DNA of 6,535 nt from Proteiniphilum sp. (GTDB taxonomy: Bacteria > Bacteroidota > Bacteroidia > Bacteroidales > Dysgonomonadaceae), in assembly GCA_016649795.1 (NCBI GenBank), contig JAENWZ010000129.1:1-6535 (forward strand). Direction: 5' to 3'. Below, piece by piece: positions 1 through 5,554 of this stretch; the first letter of the stretch is position 1; the number at the start of each line of letters is the position of its first letter. The notes below the pieces were generated by a model, which saw nothing but the letters and a program-made list of their open reading frames with translations, was not told where the DNA came from and searched no databases. The translations under genes and the position numbers were made by a program.

Positions 1-1130
1 CAAAGGTCCCATCACCCTGTTTTTTGATGGAGGAAGAGCTGCTGCGCAGGAACCTGCAGCTGATCAGCTCGGTAAAGGAGCGCGCGGGTGTGAACATCAT
101 ACTGGCATTCAAAGCATTCGCCATGTGGCGCTCGTTCCCCATCGTCCGGGAGTACATAGGGCACTCTACCGCCAGCTCCGTGGCTGAGGCGCAACTCTCC
201 TACGAGGAGATGGGCAGTCCCGCACACAGCTATGCACCCACCTACACCGATGAGGAGTTCCCGCTGTTTATGCAATACAGCAGCCATATCACCTTCAACT
301 CCCTCTCCCAGTTCGAACGTTTCTATCTGCAGGTGAAAACCTCGGGGAGAGATATTCGTTGCGGAATGCGCATCAACCCCGAATTCTCAGTGGTGGATAC
401 CGATCTTTATAATCCCAGCACACCCGGTTCACGCCTCGGTGTCACAGCCGACAGGATAGGAGAGACCCTGCCCCGGGGGATCACCGGCCTGCATCTGCAC
501 AACCTGTGTGAGAACAACTCTTACGACCTGGAACGAACACTGGAGGTGGTAGAGCAGCGGTTCGGCCATCTCTTCGGTCAGATCAAATGGCTTAACCTGG
601 GTGGCGGTCATCTGATGACGCACAGGGATTACAATATTGAACACCTTATTGATCTGCTTACAGCACTGAAAGGACGCTATCCGCATCTTGAGATCATCAT
701 GGAGCCGGGGAGCGCCTTCGCCTGGGAGACAGGCGTGCTGGTATCTACCGTGGCCGATATTGTGGAGAACAACGGCGTGAAGACAGCCATGCTGAACGTC
801 TCTTTTGCCTGCCATATGCCCGACTGTCTGGAGATGCCTTACAAACCCCGCATTCGTGGTGCACACCAGGAGCCGGTGGAGGGTAAGCCCACTTACCGTA
901 TGGGAGGAAACAGCTGCCTGAGTGGTGACTTTATGGGCGACTGGTCGTTTGATACCCCCCTGCAGGTAGGCGACCGGGTCGTTTTTGAAGATATGATTCA
1001 TTACACCATCGTGAAGACAACCATGTTCAACGGTGTAACTCATCCTTCTATAGGTCTATGGACGAAAGAGGGTTCGTTTGAACTCTACCGGAAATTCACC
1101 TATGAAGATTATAAAAACCGGATGAGCTGA
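1..1130 (+). CDS. nspC: Carboxynorspermidine/carboxyspermidine decarboxylase, 5' end cut by window edge
   Basis: This PLP-dependent decarboxylase (alanine-racemase fold, ornithine/diaminopimelate decarboxylase superfamily) removes CO2 from carboxynorspermidine or carboxyspermidine, the last cytoplasmic step of the aspartate-semialdehyde route to (nor)spermidine. The frame is open to the left edge: before the ATG at 27 it reads KVPSPCFL, matching the conserved family N-terminus (SPCF/SPYF), so the true start lies a few codons outside and the TTG/ATG at 24/27 is not the start. Counting from codon 24, visible motifs are AFKAF with the likely Schiff-base lysine K30 (codon 111-113), GLHLHNLCE at 155-163, GGG at 193-195, EPG at 227-229, CLSGD at 298-302 (the catalytic cysteine region of the fold) and Y327. 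About 375 codons are present, near the full family length. The gene ends with tandem in-frame stops, TGA TGA. The partner carboxy(nor)spermidine dehydrogenase is not in the window. Whether the product is spermidine or norspermidine cannot be told from sequence; spermidine is likelier in Bacteroidetes. Confidence 0.93.
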   Translation, partial: KVPSPCFLMEEELLRRNLQLISSVKERAGVNIILAFKAFAMWRSFPIVREYIGHSTASSVAEAQLSYEEMGSPAHSYAPTYTDEEFPLFMQYSSHITFNSLSQFERFYLQVKTSGRDIRCGMRINPEFSVVDTDLYNPSTPGSRLGVTADRIGETLPRGITGLHLHNLCENNSYDLERTLEVVEQRFGHLFGQIKWLNLGGGHLMTHRDYNIEHLIDLLTALKGRYPHLEIIMEPGSAFAWETGVLVSTVADIVENNGVKTAMLNVSFACHMPDCLEMPYKPRIRGAHQEPVEGKPTYRMGGNSCLSGDFMGDWSFDTPLQVGDRVVFEDMIHYTIVKTTMFNGVTHPSIGLWTKEGSFELYRKFTYEDYKNRMS

Positions 1131-1136
1131 TGAGCT
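1121..1136. repeat. Perfect 8-bp tandem repeat across the nspC stop codon
   Basis: GATGAGCT occurs twice head-to-tail, and the nspC stop begins at the last base of the first copy. The second copy supplies a second in-frame TGA directly after the first. Loss of one copy by slippage would replace the C-terminal stop with a short extension (CTFFLKF) ending at a downstream TAA. The internal AGCT pairs can form only a 4-bp stem before the T run at 1142-1149, so this is at best a very weak terminator. Confidence 0.8.
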
Positions 1137-1248
1137 GCACATTTTTTTTAAAATTTTAAACAATTTCTTTGTTAACAGCGTTTAATGAATTGAATAGGTT
1201 GATTTCATATCAACGATAAAAAATTATTAACGATTAAAACTAGTAATT

Positions 1249-1497
1249 ATGGGTTGGTTATGGTGGATTATTATTGGAGCAATTGCCGGATGGCTTGCCG
1301 GTAAGATAATGCGAGGCGGCGGTTTCGGTCTTCTCATCAACATTTTAGTAGGTATTGGCGGTGCCATTATCGGAGGCTGGATTTTTGGTATGCTGGGTCT
1401 TAGCACTGGTGACGGAATTATCGGAAGTCTTATCACCGCACTAGTGGGAGCGGTATTATTACTATGGGTGATCTCGCTCTTCAAGAAAAAGGGGTGA
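1249..1497 (+). CDS. GlsB/YeaQ/YmgE family small membrane protein (transglycosylase-associated fold)
   Basis: An 82-residue, very hydrophobic, glycine-rich inner-membrane protein. Three membrane segments are visible at about residues 3-18, 26-50 and 56-78. The first two are joined by a short basic/glycine turn (KIMRGGG), and the C-terminal KKKG tail should lie in the cytoplasm. The layout, the N-terminal GxIAGWLAG pattern and the second segment GGAIIGGWIFG match the Transgly_assoc family (E. coli YeaQ and YmgE; GlsB of Gram-positives). The family is associated with general stress responses, but its biochemical function is not established, and the 'transglycosylase-associated' name does not imply an enzyme. 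The ATG at 1249 is preceded by A/T-rich sequence without a Shine-Dalgarno motif, as is usual in Bacteroidetes, and no other start fits. The gene sits alone, 118 bp after nspC and closed by a strong terminator, so it is probably its own transcription unit. The length is normal for the family. Confidence 0.88.
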   Translation: MGWLWWIIIGAIAGWLAGKIMRGGGFGLLINILVGIGGAIIGGWIFGMLGLSTGDGIIGSLITALVGAVLLLWVISLFKKKG

Positions 1498-1521
1498 CAT
1501 AAGACCTTGAGAAAAAAATTT

Positions 1522-1559
1522 AAAGATCGGTGCAACTGAAAAGGTGCATCGGTTTTTTT
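1522..1559 (+). terminator. Rho-independent terminator of the small membrane protein gene
   Basis: A hairpin starts 24 bp after the stop codon. Arms 1526-1534 and 1545-1553 form nine pairs (two are G-T wobbles). After one A-G mismatch come two more pairs (C1536-G1543, T1537-A1542), closed by a GAAA tetraloop at 1538-1541. The 3' arm runs straight into seven T's (1553-1559). The AAA upstream of the 5' arm can extend the stem into the T run. This separates the GlsB-like gene from nadD transcription. Confidence 0.85.
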
Positions 1560-1598
1560 ATTTCACCTCTTTCAATTGCTCTATCATTTTTATGAGTC

Positions 1599-1631
1599 TA
1601 TGGATTATTCGAAGAAATTCATCTATATTTG
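1599..1631 (+). promoter_or_regulatory. Probable Bacteroidetes-type promoter for nadD
   Basis: TATATTTG at 1624-1631 is an exact match to the Bacteroidetes primary sigma -7 consensus TAnnTTTG. TATG at 1599-1602 matches three of four bases of the -33 TTTG element, at a 21-nt spacing, within the usual range. The element lies just downstream of a terminator and points at nadD, where a promoter is needed. Transcription would begin near 1635, giving a leader of about 110 nt. The call is by motif only; such A/T-rich octamers also occur by chance. Confidence 0.5.
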
Positions 1632-1703
1632 TATTAATTCAACTTTCGCAACTACTCCTGCTAAGCATATAGAGCTAAATATAAGACATTTAGATGTTTA
1701 TCG

Positions 1704-1718
1704 GAGCACCTGTTGCTC
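1704..1718 (+). other. Small inverted repeat in the nadD leader
   Basis: GAGCA (1704-1708) and TGCTC (1714-1718) are perfect complements around a 5-nt loop, ending 27 bp before the nadD ATG. It could form a short RNA hairpin or a small protein-binding palindrome. Five base pairs are few, and no T run follows, so it is not a terminator. Function is unknown. Confidence 0.3.
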
Positions 1719-1745
1719 GCGAAGAATGTTAAGACTTTAATTCGT

Positions 1746-2330
1746 ATGCAAAAAAAGGAGACAGGTATATTCTCAGGGTCCTTCAACCCTCTCCATGCAG
1801 GACATCTGATACTTGCAAACTATATGTGCGAGTTCACACACCTGGAGGAGGTGTGGTTCGTGGTATCACCCCATAATCCGTTGAAGGAGGCCGATGAGCT
1901 GCTCGATGATGTGCTGCGTCTGGAGATGGTGCGGCTGGCGCTGGAGGATTACGACCGGATTGTTGTGTCGGATGCGGAGTTTCAAATGCCCCGTCCCTCC
2001 TATACGATAGATACCCTCACGAAGCTCTCCGGTGCGTATCCCGACAGGAACTTCACCCTCATCATCGGGGGGGATAACTGGGCGAGGTTTGACCAGTGGA
2101 AGGAGTATCAACAACTGATGAAGCGGTATCAGATCCTTGTCTATCCCCGCCCGGGAGAGGAGGTGGTCATCCCGCCACAATATCGCGATAACATACAACT
2201 TGTGAATGCACCTGTGGTGGAGATATCCTCCACCTTTATCCGCAACAGCATCAAAGAGGGAAGAGAGATGCGCGCCTTTCTGCCGGCAAAAGTATATGAT
2301 TTAATCCTGAAAAAGGGATTGTATCGTTAA
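1746..2330 (+). CDS. nadD: Nicotinate-nucleotide adenylyltransferase
   Basis: This cytoplasmic enzyme transfers AMP from ATP to nicotinate mononucleotide, giving deamido-NAD, the shared penultimate step of NAD synthesis. The 194-residue product is of normal length. The nucleotidyltransferase signature GSFNPLHAGH lies at residues 11-20, with both histidines of the HxGH-type motif. SPHNPLK is at 41-47, RPSYTIDTL at 83-91, the IGGDN nucleotide-site motif at 107-111, and the C-terminal ISSTFIR motif at 160-166. I chose the ATG at 1746 because it leaves the usual few residues before TGIFSGSF. A TTG at 1713 would add 11 residues without family support. An AAGGAG-like stretch near 1755 lies inside the essential N-terminal strand and is not a usable ribosome site. 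The gene appears monocistronic, read from its own promoter; guanylate kinase, often adjacent to nadD in Bacteroidetes, is not upstream here. It converges with the solenoid-protein gene 74 bp downstream. Confidence 0.94.
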   Translation: MQKKETGIFSGSFNPLHAGHLILANYMCEFTHLEEVWFVVSPHNPLKEADELLDDVLRLEMVRLALEDYDRIVVSDAEFQMPRPSYTIDTLTKLSGAYPDRNFTLIIGGDNWARFDQWKEYQQLMKRYQILVYPRPGEEVVIPPQYRDNIQLVNAPVVEISSTFIRNSIKEGREMRAFLPAKVYDLILKKGLYR

Positions 2331-2404
2331 TAAGACTCTTTTCAGCGATCTATCAGTTACCAACTGCCGGGACAGCTCATCCTTAGTTGATTCTCCGACT
2401 TCTT
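2331..2404. other. Convergent intergenic gap, no clear terminator
   Basis: This 74-bp gap separates the stop codons of nadD (plus strand) and the solenoid-protein gene (minus strand). The only fold I see is CAGTT-ACC-AACTG at 2354-2366, five pairs with a 3-nt loop, with no T run on either side in either direction. Termination may be Rho-dependent, or the two transcripts may overlap at their 3' ends. Confidence 0.4.
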
Positions 2405-4624
2405 TTAGCCCTCCTCTTCATATCTGATCTTATCCATTATAATGGGCAGGATATTGCTGTTTATACCAGCCTCCTGCAGCTCATCCTCATCCTCGGCAAG
2501 CATCGACCCGAATGTCTCAAAATTGCCTGCTTTCTGCAGCGACAGACGGTAGAGCGCTACCGTCTTTTTGGTGTTCTCCAGGCAGAGCTCCACATGTCCC
2601 GCGTTGAGGTAATCGTGGGCGTTGGGTCTGTTCTCCAGAATCAGCGTGTAATACTTCCGTGCTACATCGAACTTGCGCGAGAGAAAAGCACACCAGGCAA
2701 CGGAGCGCCAGGCACGGGTGTTGTTGCTATCCAGCAGCTCCACCTTGAAGTAGTAATTGAGCGCTTTGTCATACTGCTTCAGCTCCAGGTAGCAATGGCC
2801 TATGTTCAGCTGGATATTCAGGTCGTCGGGACGTACCTGCTCCAGCCGGCGGTAATAGGTCAGCGCCATCTCGGGCTCTTTCAACACCCTGTAGCAGTGC
2901 GCTATCCGGTGGAGCACCCAGCTGTTGTTCTCTTCTATCAGGTCGGCATGTAGATAGGCCTCCAGTGCTCCCTTCAGATCAGGCAGCATCTGCCTGCAGT
3001 AACCAATCTTCTGCCAAATCTCGCTTTTCGTCTTACCCGTTTCAGCAAGCGTGGTATAGGCACGGAGTGCTTCGCTGAAGTTGTTCTTCTCGAAATAGTA
3101 GAGGGCGATTTTCTCCAGATAACCGGGCTGCAGCACCACCGGATGGAACGCTTCAATCTCGTGATAATTGAGCGGGAGGGTGAAGATATCGGCGAACTCA
3201 GAGCGGCGTCTGTAGAGCTTGAAGAAGCGGTAGAGATCCTGTATATACTGCTTGATCAGCGTCTCCTCCTTCTGATGCGGATTCATCACCTCTTCCTCCT
3301 CCTGCATTTTCCTTATCTCGTCGCTCTCGGCACCCAGCTGAGAGATCATCATCTTGCGGTAGTTCTCGGGCATCATCATGATGCTGAAGCAGAAGGAGTA
3401 CTTGTCGGAGTTGCAGATCAGTGATGTGCTGAACATGGTCTCAATAAGCGATGATCCCTCCTCCTTGTTGGCAAACATCTGCTGGATGCTGCTATGCCGC
3501 GGGTTGAACGGTAGAAACCAGTTGCTCATCTCGTGAAAGAAGGGATAGGATTTCAGGTTCGAGAAGGTGGAGTGAAACACATCGGCACCCTCGAGCTGCA
3601 GTTCGGAGAACTCCTGCAGCTTGTCGGTCAGCCCTGTCTCATCCAGTATCTTCTGCCATTCGGGATTCTTCTCATCCAGCCCGCTCTCGCCCATCCACTC
3701 GTCCAGTCTGATCTTCTTGCCGATCATAGGACTAAGCTTCATCATCTCAGGGAGGATCTCCTCTGTCAGCTTGCGGGTAATCTTCTCAGTCTCATGCGCC
3801 TGGATATAGCCAATGACCGACGTGATAAACCTCCTGTTGAAAACCTTGTCGTCCGACAACAGCTGCAGCCTGTCGGTACATTCAGGGTAGAGATGCCATC
3901 GTTCACTGTAGGTCTGGAAGATGGGTATGATGCCTGTCACGGCACGTGAGGCGAGCTCAGGCTCGGGACGACGGCAGAGATCGAGCAGGAACTTAATTTT
4001 TTCCGAATCGAACCGCTGCAGTACGTTCATCGTGAGCGCGGAGATAACGATGCTCTTGTCATAAACAGGTATCAGCTCATCCTCCATGAAATGGCGGTAT
4101 GCCACGATCTGATCGGCATTGGCCCTGGGAGAGACATAAACGGAGTAGAACAGCTCCTGCAGCGTCTGCTCGTGAGACAGCGCGTTTTGTTTCATGCGGC
4201 TCTCTTTTTCGGAACCCTCTTCCAGCAGATCGATAAAGGAGAAGGTGTCGCTCTGTCTGGTGATGATGCTTCTGTACTCATCTGTCGACAGAGGTGTGCG
4301 CACATTCATCAGTCTCCATTTGTCGAAAAAGAGCGACGGGCTCTCCTGCAGGTAGAGGTGCTCGGCGGCATCATCGGCAACGGTATAGAGATCACGAATC
4401 AGCTTGTCGTAGATATGTTTCTGTTCAGGATCTTTTCCCCCTTCAAGAAGGTAGTGAAGCATGTACTGATAGTTGATCTCCAGCACCGCGATCTTCTCCG
4501 AAACGGCCCAGTTATGCTGCAAGGCGGCAAGCTCCTTCACCCCGTCAATAGCTTGCTTCAACTGCTTTTGTCCGATGTGAGAGTGAATAGCTGCCGTTTT
4601 TTTTGCTGTTTCAGATAGATCCAT
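2405..4624 (-). CDS. Large cytoplasmic helical-solenoid protein with six C-terminal TPRs, function unknown
   Basis: A 739-residue protein with no signal peptide or membrane segment, so probably cytoplasmic. Residues 1-500 are mainly helical. About 185-300 look HEAT-repeat-like (paired amphipathic helices such as VISALTMNVLQRF and RAVTGIIPIFQTYS). A W/P/F-rich patch, PFFHEMSNWFLPFNP at 361-375, precedes a charged stretch, QEEEE, at 441-445. Residues 501-703 form six consecutive 34-residue TPR units, followed by an acidic tail (EDEDE at 211-215 of the TPR block, residues 711-715). TPRs bind partner proteins; nothing suggests an enzyme. I recall similar proteins as hypothetical TPR proteins across Bacteroidales, but know no assigned function. 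The ATG at 4624 is 7 bp after the stop of the USP-like gene, in an A-rich context, implying co-transcription and probably coupled translation. It is last in the serB unit. A role as scaffold or adaptor for the USP-like protein is inference only. Confidence 0.88.
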   Translation of the reverse strand: MDLSETAKKTAAIHSHIGQKQLKQAIDGVKELAALQHNWAVSEKIAVLEINYQYMLHYLLEGGKDPEQKHIYDKLIRDLYTVADDAAEHLYLQESPSLFFDKWRLMNVRTPLSTDEYRSIITRQSDTFSFIDLLEEGSEKESRMKQNALSHEQTLQELFYSVYVSPRANADQIVAYRHFMEDELIPVYDKSIVISALTMNVLQRFDSEKIKFLLDLCRRPEPELASRAVTGIIPIFQTYSERWHLYPECTDRLQLLSDDKVFNRRFITSVIGYIQAHETEKITRKLTEEILPEMMKLSPMIGKKIRLDEWMGESGLDEKNPEWQKILDETGLTDKLQEFSELQLEGADVFHSTFSNLKSYPFFHEMSNWFLPFNPRHSSIQQMFANKEEGSSLIETMFSTSLICNSDKYSFCFSIMMMPENYRKMMISQLGAESDEIRKMQEEEEVMNPHQKEETLIKQYIQDLYRFFKLYRRRSEFADIFTLPLNYHEIEAFHPVVLQPGYLEKIALYYFEKNNFSEALRAYTTLAETGKTKSEIWQKIGYCRQMLPDLKGALEAYLHADLIEENNSWVLHRIAHCYRVLKEPEMALTYYRRLEQVRPDDLNIQLNIGHCYLELKQYDKALNYYFKVELLDSNNTRAWRSVAWCAFLSRKFDVARKYYTLILENRPNAHDYLNAGHVELCLENTKKTVALYRLSLQKAGNFETFGSMLAEDEDELQEAGINSNILPIIMDKIRYEEEG
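2516..3124 (-). repeat. Array of six gapless 34-residue TPR units
   Basis: Within the solenoid protein, residues 501-534, 534-567, 568-601, 602-635, 636-669 and 670-703 follow one another with an exact 34-residue period (the boundary of the first two is approximate by one residue). Canonical positions are visible: W or hydrophobic at 4, I/V at 7, G/A at 8, Y at 11 in units 3 and 4, A at 20 in units 2 to 5, and P at 32 in units 3 and 5. The last unit is out of register by one or two residues and is a degenerate capping repeat. Cysteine recurs at position 10 of units 2 to 5. Confidence 0.88.
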
Positions 4625-4631
4625 AGTTTTT

Positions 4632-5531
4632 TTATGTTGTGATGTCCTTAATAATCAAAGTGGAGGGGAGCGATTCCTTCCATTGCAGCGGGGCGTTGAT
4701 CAGTTTGACCCATCCTTCTACCCCAATGATGACCAGATCCTGCTTCCGTATGAATTCCTCTTCGATCTTCCTGTCATCGTTCCACAGCTGCACCCTTCCG
4801 TCGGTTTTCTTCACGATGAACTGGTAGAGCTTCTGCATCTTCGGCTCCGAGGCAATGATGCCGATGGCATCCCAGATCATTATCTTCACGTTCTCCTTTT
4901 GTGCCGTGTGGTGGACAAAGGTGAAGATGTGGACGTCGGCCTTGCTCAGGATCGGTACGAAGATGTTGTTCCCTTCCGTCAGACCGTTGTCAATAAATAT
5001 CCCGGTGGGCACGCTGTTGCGGCTCACCAGTGATGAGATCTCCTGCAGTCTTTTGACTTCACTTTCGGTGAACTGTTCAAGGATGGCCGCTGCCGGGTTG
5101 GCCGGGTCGCTTCTCAACCGGCTGTATCTTTCCACCACTTTCAGATCCAGTTCATCATAGCTTATGCCTATCAGCACCAGGTTGCACTGCTGCTCTTCCG
5201 TCATTTTCATTATGTCAGCCAGATGATCATCCGACTCCCTGACGAACGAGCGCATGGTGATCTTGCTCTTTTCCCCTTTTGGCATGAAGTCCGCAAGAAT
5301 CATCCCCTGGCTTCCGTTTGTCTCCTCCGTTGGCTGCATCTCTTCTTTTTTGTCGATGAAATGCAGTAGTGTGATGGCCGATTTATCCGGTCGCGACATA
5401 GCAATCTGAAATGCCAGCCTGCTCAATCTTTTCCCTGTCTCCGGCTGCGTGAAACAAACCAGTGCGTTGGTAGGTTTCTTGAGTTCCGATTCGCCGTCGA
5501 AGCGATTTAATAATATATCTACAAAATCCAT
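4632..5531 (-). CDS. Tandem universal-stress-protein-like protein, resembling the tail of CPA2 antiporters
   Basis: A 299-residue soluble protein with two Rossmann-like USP folds. In the first, strand NALVCF (about 23-27) is followed by a helix over 31-46, strand AITLLHFID (52-60), and strand NLVLIGIS (117-124). In the second, SVPTGIFIDNGL (173-184) leads to strand NIFVPIL and ends with DLVIIG (265-270) and STLIIKD (290-296). The SVPTGIFIDNGL segment resembles the CxVGIFVDRGL motif between the two USP-like halves of CPA2 cation/proton antiporter tails (CHX type). The GxxGx9G(S/T) loop of ATP-binding USPs is absent after either DLVIIG-like strand, so ATP binding in the usual way is unlikely. 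There is no membrane segment. The ATG at 5531 is 23 bp after the serB stop and no membrane domain is encoded upstream, so it is a stand-alone protein. It is followed 7 bp later by the solenoid-protein gene. A regulatory or ligand-sensing role is inferred; the ligand is unknown. Confidence 0.78.
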   Translation of the reverse strand: MDFVDILLNRFDGESELKKPTNALVCFTQPETGKRLSRLAFQIAMSRPDKSAITLLHFIDKKEEMQPTEETNGSQGMILADFMPKGEKSKITMRSFVRESDDHLADIMKMTEEQQCNLVLIGISYDELDLKVVERYSRLRSDPANPAAAILEQFTESEVKRLQEISSLVSRNSVPTGIFIDNGLTEGNNIFVPILSKADVHIFTFVHHTAQKENVKIMIWDAIGIIASEPKMQKLYQFIVKKTDGRVQLWNDDRKIEEEFIRKQDLVIIGVEGWVKLINAPLQWKESLPSTLIIKDITT

Positions 5532-5554
5532 ACCAAAGTGTTTTATTAAGGTGG

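Noticed and set aside
429..1043. A 204-codon open frame on the minus strand inside nspC
   Set aside because: It lies wholly antisense to a gene with intact family motifs, and its translation is rich in His, Cys and Gln with no domain pattern. It is a shadow of nspC codon usage.
1125..1149. nspC terminator formed by AGCT/AGCT and the following eight T's
   Set aside because: The stem would have only four pairs and five bases separate it from the T run. It is better explained as the 8-bp tandem repeat; any termination here would be weak.
1168..1202. Possible promoter for the small membrane protein gene (TTTG at 1168-1171, TAGGTTGA at 1195-1202)
   Set aside because: The second box differs from TAnnTTTG at two of six fixed positions and the 23-nt spacing is too long. 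A promoter is expected in this 118-bp A/T-rich gap, but I cannot place it.
1227..1535. A minus-strand open frame opposite the small membrane protein gene
   Set aside because: The translation is a Pro/Ile-rich mirror of the glycine-rich membrane protein. It runs through the terminator hairpin and resembles no family I know.
1713..1745. Upstream TTG start for nadD
   Set aside because: It adds 11 residues absent from the usual NadD N-terminus, whereas the ATG at 1746 gives the normal short lead into GIFSGSF.
4091..4618. Long plus-strand open frames opposite the solenoid gene (also 2387-2953 and 3533-3949)
   Set aside because: The minus-strand frame has clear TPR periodicity throughout its C-terminal part and a tight operon position. 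The plus-strand translations show no recognisable fold and lack upstream signals.
5532..5554. A separate promoter between serB and the USP-like gene
   Set aside because: Twenty-three bases are too few for a -33/-7 pair plus leader, and no TAnnTTTG match is present in the gap on the minus strand.
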